Shown: piece by piece, positions 47,489 to 56,367 of the stretch | Position numbering within the stretch: the first letter of the stretch is position 1 | Layout of the letters: every line of letters starts with the position of its first letter | From: Neisseriales bacterium | GTDB taxonomy: Bacteria; Pseudomonadota; Gammaproteobacteria; Burkholderiales; UBA11063 | Assembly (NCBI GenBank): GCA_008017155.1 | Contig: SSGX01000002.1 | Location: forward strand, 93,495 to 157,494 | Reading direction: 5' to 3' | Length of the DNA: 64,000 nucleotides | The notes under the pieces: generated by a model | Told to the model about the DNA's origin: nothing | Database searches by the model: none | The model's input: the letters and a program-made list of their open reading frames with translations, nothing else | Made by a program: the position numbers and the translations under genes

Positions 47489-48578
47489 TGAATTTAGAAA
47501 TTCGCAAGTTGCCAAAAAACTTATTGAAAATATCCAGCGAAAAATAAATCCGGAGCGAAAATATAATCTGATGGAATTTTGTGGTGGACATACCCATGCC
47601 ATTCACCGTTATGGAATTAATCAAATATTACCAGCAAATATCAAGCTTATTCATGGTCCGGGGTGCCCGGTGTGTGTCCTACCGATACCAAGAATCGATC
47701 AGGCAATCTGGCTTGCAAATCAGCCAGATGTGATCTTATGCTCCTATGCGGATATGCTCCGTGTCCCTGGTGATAAGCAAGATAGTTTATTAAAAGCTAA
47801 AGCGCGTGGTGCACAAATACAAATAGTTTATTCGGTGCTTGATGCGCTCGAAATTGCGAAAAATCAGCCAGATAAGATGATAATATTTTTTGCTATCGGA
47901 TTTGAAACCACAACTCCGCCAACTGCACATGCAATTCTTGAAGCAGAAAAAATGGGGTTAAATAATTTCAAGGTATTCTGTAATCATGTTTTAACTCCAG
48001 TTGCTATGGCTGCAATCCTTGATGATAATGAGGTAAAGATTGATGGCTTTATTGGACCCTCCCATGTAAGTATTATTGTTGGTAGTGACGCATATCGTGA
48101 AGTAGCACAGAAATACCAAAAGCCGGTAGTAATCGCAGGATTTGAGCCACTTGATGTACTGCAATCAATTGAGTATCTGATAGATTTGATTAATAAAAAT
48201 AAGTCAGATATTATCAATCAATATACCCGCGCAGTAAATCCAGAAGGAAACCTAAAAGCACAAGAGATAATTGCTCGCGTACTTGAGAAACGTCAACAAT
48301 TTAGCTGGCGTGGACTTGGGCAAATCGCCAAGAGTGGACTAAAGATCCGGCACGAATATGCTAGCTTTGATGCCGAGGTTCAATATAATCTTCCAGAATT
48401 TCAGAGTGATGATGTAAAATCGTGTGAATGTCCACAAATTTTACGTGGAATCAAAGAACCCAAAGACTGTAAGCTTTTTGGAAAGGCGTGCACTCCAGAA
48501 AACCCAATGGGAGCATGTATGGTTTCTTCCGAAGGCGCATGTGCTGCCGCATTTCAGTATTCATTAATTAGCCGCTAG
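47475..48578 (+). CDS. hypD: Hydrogenase formation protein HypD
   Basis: A 367-residue Fe-S scaffold protein that builds the Fe(CN)2CO cofactor with HypC. Conserved motifs: MEFCGGHTHAI (Cys-Gly-Gly-His), HGPGCPVCVLP, FAIGFETTTP, NHVLTPVAM, IGPSHVSIIVG, and CECPQILRG...CKLFGKACTP ENPMGACMVSSEGAC with the 4Fe-4S cysteines. Start at 47475, preceded by GAAGAGA. All conserved Cys are present, so it should be functional. Confidence 0.96.
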   Translation: MKYIDEFRNSQVAKKLIENIQRKINPERKYNLMEFCGGHTHAIHRYGINQILPANIKLIHGPGCPVCVLPIPRIDQAIWLANQPDVILCSYADMLRVPGDKQDSLLKAKARGAQIQIVYSVLDALEIAKNQPDKMIIFFAIGFETTTPPTAHAILEAEKMGLNNFKVFCNHVLTPVAMAAILDDNEVKIDGFIGPSHVSIIVGSDAYREVAQKYQKPVVIAGFEPLDVLQSIEYLIDLINKNKSDIINQYTRAVNPEGNLKAQEIIARVLEKRQQFSWRGLGQIAKSGLKIRHEYASFDAEVQYNLPEFQSDDVKSCECPQILRGIKEPKDCKLFGKACTPENPMGACMVSSEGACAAAFQYSLISR

Positions 48579-48596
48579 ATAAAGAGAATTTGACAA

Positions 48597-49610
48597 ATGA
48601 AGATAAACTACAAAGGAAATATCGATCTAACCATTGGTGCTGGTGGTCGGGCAATGAATCAGCTAATTCATGATTTAATGCTAGCAGAATTTGATAATGA
48701 ATTTCTCGCTCAACAAGGTGATCAGGCAATTTTGCCGCCAGCAAATGGTAAACTGGCGTTTTCCACCGATAGCTATGTAGTCTCCCCACTCTTTTTTAAT
48801 GGTGGTGATATTGGTTCATTAGCAATAAATGGCACTGTCAATGATCTAGCAGTTGGCGGCGCAATCCCGCTTTATATAGCTGCAGGCTTTATAATTGAAG
48901 AAGGTTTTCCTTTAGCTCAGCTACGTGAAATCGTCAAATCAATGGCGAACGCGGCAAAAACTGCAAATGTCAAAATTGTAACTGGCGATACCAAGGTAGT
49001 TGAAAAAGGCAAAGGTGATGGAATTTTTATCAATACCAGTGGGATTGGAGTAGTTGAAAATGACTGGGTGGCAACTAGCCCACAAGATGACGATCTAGTT
49101 ATCATAAATGGTGCAATTGGCGATCATGGAATGGCGATTATGTCTAAACGCCAAGGGCTTAATTTTGCCTCTGATATTAGTAGCGATTGTGCGGCTCTAA
49201 ATTCACTTATTACTAGCCTTGCTCCATATCAAAAACATATAAAGGTTATGCGTGATCCAACCAGAGGCGGTGTTTCAGCAGTTTTAAACGAATGGGCAAC
49301 ATTTTATAATTGTAGCTTCGAGATTGATGAAGAAAAGCTCCTAATAAATGAATCAGTGCGCGGACTTAGTGAAATTCTTGGTCTTGACCCATTACACATA
49401 GCCAATGAAGGTAAAGTTATGTTGGTAGTTGCTAAGGATTATGCAGACGAAATTTGTACGCTTATGAAAAACCATCCTTTGGGGCAAGAAAGCAGAATCA
49501 TTGCCAAAGTTAACCCAGCGAATCAAGTAAAAGTAAGTATGAAAACTCTATTTGGTGGATTACGCAGGGTTGATTGGTTAAACGGCGAGCAATTACCGCG
49601 AATCTGTTAA
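48597..49610 (+). CDS. hypE: Hydrogenase maturation protein HypE
   Basis: A 337-residue PurM-like ATPase that dehydrates the thiocarbamate on its C-terminal cysteine to thiocyanate. It shows GAGGRAMNQLI, STDSYVVSPLFFNGGDIG (Mg/ATP), VTGDTKVVEKGKGDG, IGDHGMAIMSKR and RDPTRGGVSAVLNE, and ends with LPRIC so the catalytic C-terminal Cys is intact. It follows hypD by 18 bases and ends the hyp operon; a weak TATCT/AGATA hairpin lies 25 bases downstream. Confidence 0.96.
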   Translation: MKINYKGNIDLTIGAGGRAMNQLIHDLMLAEFDNEFLAQQGDQAILPPANGKLAFSTDSYVVSPLFFNGGDIGSLAINGTVNDLAVGGAIPLYIAAGFIIEEGFPLAQLREIVKSMANAAKTANVKIVTGDTKVVEKGKGDGIFINTSGIGVVENDWVATSPQDDDLVIINGAIGDHGMAIMSKRQGLNFASDISSDCAALNSLITSLAPYQKHIKVMRDPTRGGVSAVLNEWATFYNCSFEIDEEKLLINESVRGLSEILGLDPLHIANEGKVMLVVAKDYADEICTLMKNHPLGQESRIIAKVNPANQVKVSMKTLFGGLRRVDWLNGEQLPRIC

Positions 49611-49697
49611 TCATAAGACTACCTATCTGGTTATAATCTAGATAATACCGTCAAATTATCCTACTCCACAAAAAAATACATCTGATCTGTACTGCTG

Positions 49698-49913
49698 CTA
49701 AATACGATGAGGCTCCTTTTGCATACTAGTGGCTATTCTGCGCCACTCTTTTAAATCTAGAAAAGTATTCTCCACAAGATGCCTTAATTTGTATGGTCCA
49801 TTATCGTATTTACGTAAAATCTTGTGATTCTTCTTCGGAGGTATTACTGATTCCATGCCAAATTCAATTGTAGAGTCTATAATTTCATTAGGGGCTAGAC
49901 AATCAAAACACAT
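49698..49913 (-). pseudogene. IS5-family transposase remnant (C-terminal fragment)
   Basis: A 71-residue fragment matching the C-terminal part of IS5/IS427-type DDE transposases: GMESVIPPKKNHK, YDNGPYKLRHLVENTF and DLKEWRRIATSM. The DDE catalytic Asp residues and the N-terminal half are missing, and no inverted repeats frame it, so it is a dead remnant. It opens a stretch (49690-50400) built of fragments of three different IS families. Confidence 0.8.
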
Positions 49914-49958
49914 TTAAAGGTCTGCTAATACATTGTAGCGGGGCTGAACTGAAGTTTC

Positions 49959-50105
49959 ATGATTCATAAAAATAAGTATATAAATAGTTCAAAGATTTCA
50001 GAAGCTAAATTTAGGGAAATAGTTAAGTATTTTATTGCAGATTTATCAGCAACATAAATAGCAACTTTATGCGGAATTAGTAGACGTAATGGAAATTCGC
50101 TATAG
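49959..50105 (+). pseudogene. IS1595 (IS1016-like) transposase N-terminal remnant
   Basis: The frame from the ATG at 49959 reads KFREIVKYFIADLSAT, a stop (50055-50057), and then IATLCGISRRNGN, which together correspond to the N-terminal HTH of ISXO2/IS1016-like transposases (KFRE..F..DLTA.....). The in-frame stop and the loss of the remainder make it a pseudogene. A GGGGCTGAACTGAAG sequence at about 49939-49953 may be the left inverted repeat of the element. Confidence 0.6.
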
Positions 50106-50153
50106 AATTTATGATTTCTGTAATTCAGAATCTATCCAAAACCAGAGATCTTC

Positions 50154-50396
50154 AATACAAATCAAGGCTCCTGCTTCACTGCACAGGCATTTATTGATGT
50201 TCTACGCCATAACCGGATAAGTATCAGTATGGATGGATGTGGTCGTGTACTGGATAATATTTTTATAGAACGATTCTGGCGCAGTTTGAAACAGGAAAAG
50301 ATCTATTTACTTGAGCTTAACTCTCTGGCTGATACCAAAACACCAATAACGGAATTATGGATTTTTACAACTATAGGAGAAAGTACCAATCATTAA
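50154..50396 (+). pseudogene. IS3-family transposase (OrfB) remnant
   Basis: An open stretch with the IS3 OrfB integrase core: NTNQGSCFTAQAF, ISMDGCGRVLDNIFIERFWR and SLKQEKIYLL, typical of the segment around the second Asp and the Glu (the E of ERFWR). The reading frame then degenerates (a separate frame carries YRVPHQIY, a normal IS3 C-terminal motif, at about 50395-50422), showing at least one frameshift. No start codon and no inverted repeats were seen. Confidence 0.8.
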
Positions 50397-50505
50397 ATTA
50401 CAGGGTTCCACATCAAATCTATTGTGGGATAAATCAATAAAATTTAAAGGTTTAGATTTTATATCTTAAATTTAAATAAATTTGTATTATTACCTAAGTC
50501 GACCA

Positions 50506-51309
50506 CTATACATCATCCTGACTATTTGTTAAATTACCCAACTCTTTATCAAGAATAATAACACTAGGCTTCCACAAACTTCTAGGCATATAGTCTTGAA
50601 GTCCAAGTTCTTGTGCCTTTTTGATTAAAAGTTTAGTATTTGAGCCATGAATTCCAAATTTTGGACACAAATTCTCACTTACGATTCGCGCCAGAGTTCC
50701 ACGTTTTATATTCAAAATCTGGGCAGCGTACTCCTGTGGAATCCCTTGTAATAGAAGATAAAGTATCTCGTGTTGGCGTGGAGGTAAATCCAGCGGTGGG
50801 CTATCTTTAGGAATAGAAAATGATTTTGGTTTTTCTTTATTGCGGTCTAATAAGGATGGTAAGTCAAACATTTTAAATTCAATCGACATACTTTGTACTG
50901 CGACTACCTCCCCAGATGGATGCAAAATCGGCGTATAAGTCTCAAGAAATGAGCGATAGTGTTGGTTATATGGAATTAAGTCAATAAATTTCACAATTCT
51001 TTTATGCTTTACTGAAGTTAGTAATAGCTCATGAATCTTATTACAAGAAGTTTTAATTTCATCCATATTGAGGCTATAGTTTTCCCCTGCTAATTTCTTA
51101 AGCATTTCATCATTAATTTCAGCATAGGATAATCCAATCATTTCATTCTGAGAAGTAAATCCAAGATCGAGCATATTTCTTCTAGTACAAATAATGCATT
51201 TTCCATAGATATCAAATAAAGTTGAAAATGAATCATGATTTACCAAATAATTAAACGAGGGAATAATATAATCTTTCACGTACTGATTACGCTCTAAATC
51301 AGATAACAC
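50506..51309 (-). CDS. PAS-like sensor with LuxR-type helix-turn-helix
   Basis: A 267-residue regulator. Residues about 30-150 look like a PAS sensor domain (LFDIYGKCIICTRRNMLDLG, then YRSFLETYTPILHPSGEVVAV). Residues about 185-245 form a GerE/LuxR-like HTH: LPPRQHEILYLLLQGIPQEY, AAQILNIKRGTLARIV. The architecture resembles PAS-LuxR regulators of Legionella and related bacteria. No ligand can be named. It is not near a synthase; the downstream IS graveyard and the upstream porin are its neighbours. Confidence 0.75.
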   Translation of the reverse strand: MLSDLERNQYVKDYIIPSFNYLVNHDSFSTLFDIYGKCIICTRRNMLDLGFTSQNEMIGLSYAEINDEMLKKLAGENYSLNMDEIKTSCNKIHELLLTSVKHKRIVKFIDLIPYNQHYRSFLETYTPILHPSGEVVAVQSMSIEFKMFDLPSLLDRNKEKPKSFSIPKDSPPLDLPPRQHEILYLLLQGIPQEYAAQILNIKRGTLARIVSENLCPKFGIHGSNTKLLIKKAQELGLQDYMPRSLWKPSVIILDKELGNLTNSQDDV

Positions 51310-51477
51310 TTTTCAATCCTATAATTTTAAATATAAAAAATATATTTTCAATCAGAATTATACAATGTATTTTAGCCCCTTAAGAAGCTCTCTTGCCATT
51401 TTAGAAGGCATTGGAGTTTGAAGACGATTAGAATCCTTGTGTTTAAAAGGTACGAGAATGTAGCATTTTATTAACGG

Positions 51478-51514
51478 AAAAATGGCCTCCACTTAAAAAG
51501 TAGATGACCATTTG
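51478..51514 (-). terminator. Terminator of the porin gene
   Basis: On the minus strand AAATGG...CCATTT (with CTAC/GTGG and a TTTTTAA loop) forms an imperfect hairpin followed by TTTCC, about 30 bases after the porin stop. Confidence 0.6.
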
Positions 51515-51544
51515 TGGAAGAAACCTGACTATAGACAATCAACA

Positions 51545-52969
51545 TTAGAAAGTATGACTAAACCCCGCTGCTATAGTGTTATTATTGATGTAGCGTGGAC
51601 CATTGCTTTGTAAGTATGCATCTGCACCAGAAGCTGTATTGGCTCCACCATTAGAAGCATTTGCCATCATGATTGAATTTTGATTAGCATTACCATAGAC
51701 AATTTGCCCTACGTTTACAAAGGCTATCGTGCGTGGAGTAATATTCCAATCCAGCTCAGCAACAAGCTGCTGATAGCCTGTGCCACCGATTTGGTTATTT
51801 CCACTTATTACATCCCACGCTGATCCGCCAGCCATTAGGTTATTACCGAACATATAACCAATTTTTGGTGTCCAATTATCCAAGTGCCAACCAAAGCTAA
51901 CCCCCATTTCTTGGGTAGTAATTTGTGATACGTTAAGTGGGCACCAGGTATTACCACCTACGCCACCTTGTCCTCCATTGCCACAGCTACTAAGATATTG
52001 ATTACTTACGCCATTAGCATTAGCACCCTGAAACCAATAATTATTCTGGTTACCAAAACCAGGAACAGCACGCCAGCCAAGCCCATTGGTAATCTGAAAG
52101 CCGCCACCGATGAAGAAACTATCTGGATCATTATAACCAATCTCTAACCGACTAACATACGCATTATATGGGCTGGTAATTTGTTGTCCACCGACATAAC
52201 CATTAACATTACCTCCGATTTCCTGATATGAGCCAACATTAGTCCATATCTGACTATTCCAAGTAACAGAGAAATTACCAGGAACATAAAACAGCCCAAA
52301 GTTGTAGATTGGTGAATTATTGTAACCATTCATATTACCCGCACCATAAAAGCCATTACCATTATAACCAGCGGTATTTAAATTACCATCCTGATTAAAG
52401 CTCAAAGTTGCACTAAAAGACAAATTCCCCCATGCTGGAGAATCATAGCGGACGGTTTCTGGTAAAACTCTAAGCATTCGATCATAAGTGCCGAAAGCAT
52501 TGGCATTATTACCATTATAGATATCTACTGCACCAGTATTAGTACGGAATGTATTTGATATATTACCAATACGAATTCGTCCCCAAGTACCTTGTAGCCC
52601 TAGATATGAATCAGACGATGCCAGCGTATTCCTTGAAGATGTTCCCTGTCCACTAAATCCACTTACTCCAGGGTGCGTAGCTACCCAGCTACTTCCGGTA
52701 TTATTTTGATAGGCCTGTCCTGATGCTATGTCCAAAAATTGCTCGACCTGCCAGATTGCTGCTGTCTGACCATAAACATTATCCGTGCCACGGATACCAA
52801 AATATGAGCCATAGTCTTGTACTGAAAGAGTTCTTGGCTGAACTACAGTATTTGAGGGAAAATTATCAGCTTCAGCGGCTACTGAAACCCGACCATAAAG
52901 CGTGACATCAGCAGCAGCCAATGACGATAATGACAACAGAAACACCGAGAGTAATTTTATTTTATTCAT
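51545..52969 (-). CDS. Trimeric outer-membrane porin (Gram-negative, betaproteobacterial type)
   Basis: A 474-residue beta-barrel porin. Signal peptide MNKIKLLSVFLLSLSSLAAA is followed by the family start DVTLYGRVSVAAE, then FGIRGTDNVYGQTAAIWQVE, and YLGLQGTWGRIRIGN (the GLKGxFG-type motif), and the barrel ends in the obligate aromatic residue (FSHTF). It is Asn/Gly-rich, which may reflect the loops. This is the best taxonomic marker in the window, since this porin family is typical of Betaproteobacteria. It is monocistronic with its own terminator. Confidence 0.92.
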   Translation of the reverse strand: MNKIKLLSVFLLSLSSLAAADVTLYGRVSVAAEADNFPSNTVVQPRTLSVQDYGSYFGIRGTDNVYGQTAAIWQVEQFLDIASGQAYQNNTGSSWVATHPGVSGFSGQGTSSRNTLASSDSYLGLQGTWGRIRIGNISNTFRTNTGAVDIYNGNNANAFGTYDRMLRVLPETVRYDSPAWGNLSFSATLSFNQDGNLNTAGYNGNGFYGAGNMNGYNNSPIYNFGLFYVPGNFSVTWNSQIWTNVGSYQEIGGNVNGYVGGQQITSPYNAYVSRLEIGYNDPDSFFIGGGFQITNGLGWRAVPGFGNQNNYWFQGANANGVSNQYLSSCGNGGQGGVGGNTWCPLNVSQITTQEMGVSFGWHLDNWTPKIGYMFGNNLMAGGSAWDVISGNNQIGGTGYQQLVAELDWNITPRTIAFVNVGQIVYGNANQNSIMMANASNGGANTASGADAYLQSNGPRYINNNTIAAGFSHTF

Positions 52970-53080
52970 AAATGACCTTCCACTTCATTTTTACTAATTT
53001 TTGCAGACGGAAGTATAAATTTAATAATTTTTTTTTGAAAGCAACAGTTTTTGTTGTGTCCTGATCTTTGTAATAATGAC

Positions 53081-53208
53081 TTGCAAATCCGTATAGCTAG
53101 ATTGCCGATATGGCTATATTCAGCACTTGTGATGAATTGTTAATATAACGTCATGGGAGGCAAAAGCTTCAAAACAAAAAAACTAACATTCATTTCAAGG
53201 GGACTAAA
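53081..53208 (+). promoter_or_regulatory. Conserved upstream region, copy A
   Basis: These 128 bases, ending at the base before the ATG, are nearly identical to the minus-strand region 57603-57475 before the second chitin-binding protein. Blocks in common include CGTATAGCTAGATTGC, GAATTGTTAATATAACGTC, AAAAGCTTCAAAAC, CTAACATTCATT and the SD-containing CAAGGGGACTAAA. Such conservation outside coding sequence argues for a shared promoter/leader and co-regulation. Confidence 0.75.
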
Positions 53209-54417
53209 ATGAAAAACATACTTAAAAAATTATTGATCACAGCAGGTATCTGCGTAGCTTCAACTTCAGCTTTCGCGACAAATACATTTTTTGTAAAAAT
53301 TATAAATAGCACTGGTAAGGCAGTTTCTGTAAACTATGAAGAGGGCAGATACGCTTGGGATGGTTCTCATGGTTCTATACAGGGAATTCATGAAATGACT
53401 AATGAAACAAACCATGTAATTAATCCATGGCAATCAGATGTGGGTGTAACTGAAGATAGTTATACTTGGGGTCGCGATGACGAGATGCTTTTCTCTATCA
53501 CAGAGCAAGATCCTAATAATCCAAGAACTGGTAAAAAAGTTAAATTTAAAATAGCTAATGAATTTAGCCCATTTATGGATGTTGGTTTGCAGCCTCCTAA
53601 CCTTGTTCATTTTAATAATTCATCTCACAGCACTTATAAAATAGAAATTTATCTGACAGATGATATAGATCCAAAAAATAAAAATAGTGGTTTAGGTTAT
53701 TTCTCAGTACAGACTTATGATGAAGGTAATTGTGACTCAATTAACAATGATCGTTGCTGGGTAGCTGCTGGATCAGGGCATACCTATAGCAATTTTCTAA
53801 CAGTTGGAGAAAATGTAGATATGCCATCACCAACGCCAAGTCCGACTCCTAGCCCGACTCCTAGCCCGACTCCTAGCCCGACACCAAGTCCAAGCCCAGC
53901 TCCAGCTGCTCCGGCAGTTAAAGATTTTGGTGAGTGGAATTCTGGTCAAACTTATAAAGTTAGTTGGTGGCCAGTTGTTTATCCGGTAGTACATTACCAA
54001 GGACAACAATACATTGCTTGTGGAGGTGATGCTCCAGTGGGACAAATACCCGCAGGTGGTTGGGCATGGCAAGTATATACTGGAAATCCAAGCCAATGTG
54101 GTGCAAAAACTACACTAAAAGCTTCAGTAGTAGTTAAGATTCCAGCACCAAAAGGGACTTATGATTTTGGTGAGTGGAAAGCAGGCGAATATCCGGTAGT
54201 ATATTCACCAAAAGAAATTCATCCGTTTGTAACTTATAACGGTAAAGGCTATGTAGCATGTTCTAGCGACACTACAGCCAAAGATATACCAGGTAAATCA
54301 GATGTGTGGAAAGAAGTAAATGGTAGCTTAGGTAATACCTGCGGTTACACAGTACACTCTTACAAAAAGCAAAGCCCAACACCATCATTAGCTAAATCTG
54401 GTGTCGCATTCTGGTAA
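53209..54417 (+). CDS. Secreted protein with two CBM5/12-type chitin-binding modules
   Basis: A 402-residue secreted protein: signal peptide MKNILKKLLITAGICVASTS then AFA cleavage. Residues 25-200 are an unassigned beta-rich domain (FFVKIINSTGKAVSVNYEEG). A Pro-rich linker with (SPTP)n repeats (about 205-235, encoded by a 12-bp tandem repeat) leads to two carbohydrate-binding modules, each with an FGEW start, a PVVxPxVxYxGxxYxAC core and a Trp (AWQVYTG; VWKEVNG). CBM5/12 modules bind chitin. No catalytic domain was recognised, so it may be an adhesin, a chitin-binding effector or a novel enzyme. It ends with a terminator. Confidence 0.8.
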   Translation: MKNILKKLLITAGICVASTSAFATNTFFVKIINSTGKAVSVNYEEGRYAWDGSHGSIQGIHEMTNETNHVINPWQSDVGVTEDSYTWGRDDEMLFSITEQDPNNPRTGKKVKFKIANEFSPFMDVGLQPPNLVHFNNSSHSTYKIEIYLTDDIDPKNKNSGLGYFSVQTYDEGNCDSINNDRCWVAAGSGHTYSNFLTVGENVDMPSPTPSPTPSPTPSPTPSPTPSPSPAPAAPAVKDFGEWNSGQTYKVSWWPVVYPVVHYQGQQYIACGGDAPVGQIPAGGWAWQVYTGNPSQCGAKTTLKASVVVKIPAPKGTYDFGEWKAGEYPVVYSPKEIHPFVTYNGKGYVACSSDTTAKDIPGKSDVWKEVNGSLGNTCGYTVHSYKKQSPTPSLAKSGVAFW

Positions 54418-54435
54418 GATAAAGAATCCCCCTTG

Positions 54436-54469
54436 AAAGCCACTTCAGCAAAGGTGAAGTGGCTTTTTT
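54436..54469 (+). terminator. Intrinsic terminator
   Basis: GCCACTTCA (54439-54447) and TGAAGTGGC (54455-54463) form a 9-bp stem directly followed by TTTTTTA, 20 bases past the chitin-binding protein stop. Confidence 0.93.
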
Positions 54470-54561
54470 ATTTAAAGGTAATCTTTTCAAATAATCTAAC
54501 GTTGATAACAGGTATAATAGAGTACAAATTCTTATTGTCAATAATTCAGTAAGAGGATACT

Positions 54562-55469
54562 ATGTTTGATGAAATTTTTCTGTTTGTAAAGCTTGCCGAG
54601 ACGAAAAGTATAAAAGAAACAGCTCAAAGCCTAGATATTTCAAATTCCACTGTAACTAGAAGTATTCAGAAACTTGAAGCAGAATTAAATATAAAACTAT
54701 TTAAAGCACACGCACACCACTTCGACTTAACTGCTGATGGTCAAAAAATATATGATCACTTTGTGATTCATAAGCGGAATTTTATCAATGAAATTAACAG
54801 CTTTATGCAAAATAAAGATAAAATTCGAGACACTCTCAGGCTAGCTTTACCGCATTCAGTTGCTGAATTGATTCTACCATCATTAATTAGCTGGTTTAAA
54901 GATCGCTTCCCTGAATCAAGACTAATTATAAGCTATATGGCTACTTCAATTAATCTATTAAAAGACGGGCTTGATTTAGCGATAAGTCGGCGTGAACCGG
55001 CTTCAACTGATCATAAAGTAAGCATTTTAAGTCGCATAGCTACCAAGCTCTAGCCACACCAGCGTACTGCCAACAATTTGGTTTACCAAAAAATATAGAT
55101 GAGCTTATGAACCATAATTGGGTTGTGCAGACAACAGATAACCGAGTGGTTAATAATTTTGCAGCACATAATTTGAATACTGGTGAACAAACCGTCATTA
55201 ATTATCAACCACAATTTTTATTAAGTAATGGATCTCAGAGTTTATCAATGGCGCTTTCCAATCAGGTAATTGTACTTGCACCGGATTATTTCGCAAAACA
55301 CGAAATCGAGCGTGGCAATCTGATAGAAGTTTTACCAAAATGGGAGTTTGGCGAAAGTCATCTATATTTGATTCGTAATCCACATTTAATAAACCAGCTG
55401 GAACAGGAAGTAGTTGATTTTATTCTCAGCTTATTTGCTGATAATTGTAAGGATTTAGATAATGATTAG
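54562..55469 (+). pseudogene. LysR-family regulator, frameshifted
   Basis: Two frames that together make one LysR protein. The first (54562-55053) carries the HTH (KETAQSLDISNSTVTRSIQK) and the first half of the effector domain (LRLALPHSVAELI, DLAISRREP) and stops at ATKL. The second part continues in another frame (LATPAYCQQFGLPKN... then LIEVLPKWEFG), so a single-base deletion near 55040-55052 interrupts the gene. The start-like ATG at 55107 is an internal Met. It overlaps the next LysR gene by eight bases. Sequencing error is not excluded; a programmed shift looks unlikely because no slippery heptamer is seen. Confidence 0.8.
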
Positions 55470-56367
55470 CTGTGATGATGTGTTATTTTTTGTTGATGTA
55501 GTCAAAGCTGGCTCATTTAATAAGGCTGCCGTTGCTCTAAATACCACTCAGGCAACCATTTCTAGACGGATTCAATCTTTAGAAGAAACTACTCAACAGC
55601 AACTATTAATCAGAAATTCTCGTGGATTTACCCTAAGTCAGGCTGGAAACGAATTATATGCCAAATTCGAAGGCTTAGGAAAGATACTACATAATGATCT
55701 ATCCAATATTTTGTCAAGCAAACGAGAGCTAAAGGGCACTCTTAATATTGCAATTTTTTCTGCATTTATGCATAAGGTTTTACTACCGCATATTCATGAG
55801 TTTACTTATAAACATCCACAAGTTAAAGTAATTGTTCGTATTATCAATAAATCAGTTGATTTGATTCGCGATAAATTTGACCTAGTAATTAGCCCGATGC
55901 TGCCTAATTCCGAAATAGCTAAAGTTAAAGTAATCTTTAAAACTAAACTCAAACTATATTGTTCGGAAGATTATATTAAAACTTATGGCAAGCCGCAGAC
56001 CCTTGAAGAGCTGAAAGAGCATCATTTGTTGAAGCACTTTGCCGATGCCGGGACTCCTGTTGAATACTACATGGCAAAACATGAAGACTTAACAACTGAA
56101 GAGCAGCTTATTGCTTTTCCGGGCGCACTATATATCCGTGATACAATTTTTGGTAATCTGGTTACTCAGGCTGGGCATTACATCTCTCTTGGGATTCCCG
56201 AGTTTGTCAATGAGGAGGTTTTGGCCGGGAGAATGGTTGAAGTGCTACCAGAGTATAGTTTCTCTGACTTAAGTCTTTATCTGATTCGTTATGGTTCTAG
56301 TAGCAATCCGGCAGAACGGGAATTTATAAAGTTTATTGAAACCGTAATAAAGGGCTGGCAACAATAA
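55462..56367 (+). CDS. LysR-family transcriptional regulator
   Basis: A 301-residue LysR regulator: HTH FNKAAVALNTTQATISRRIQ with SLEETTQQQLLIRN, effector domain LNIAIFSAFMHKVLLP, LYCSEDYIKTYG and C-terminal MVEVLPEYSFSDLSLYLI. It starts eight bases inside the end of the frameshifted LysR gene, the same tandem arrangement as the other LysR pairs in the window. It lies between the two secreted chitin-binding protein genes that share a regulatory region, so it may control them (inference). Confidence 0.9.
   Translation: MISCDDVLFFVDVVKAGSFNKAAVALNTTQATISRRIQSLEETTQQQLLIRNSRGFTLSQAGNELYAKFEGLGKILHNDLSNILSSKRELKGTLNIAIFSAFMHKVLLPHIHEFTYKHPQVKVIVRIINKSVDLIRDKFDLVISPMLPNSEIAKVKVIFKTKLKLYCSEDYIKTYGKPQTLEELKEHHLLKHFADAGTPVEYYMAKHEDLTTEEQLIAFPGALYIRDTIFGNLVTQAGHYISLGIPEFVNEEVLAGRMVEVLPEYSFSDLSLYLIRYGSSSNPAEREFIKFIETVIKGWQQ

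Noticed and set aside
53820..53900. 12-bp repeat (Ser-Pro-Thr-Pro linker) as a phase-variable tract
   Set aside because: The unit is a multiple of three, so copy changes would keep frame; it only alters linker length.
54562..55469. Programmed frameshifting in the LysR gene
   Set aside because: No slippery heptamer with a downstream structure is evident at the shift; decay or sequencing error is simpler.
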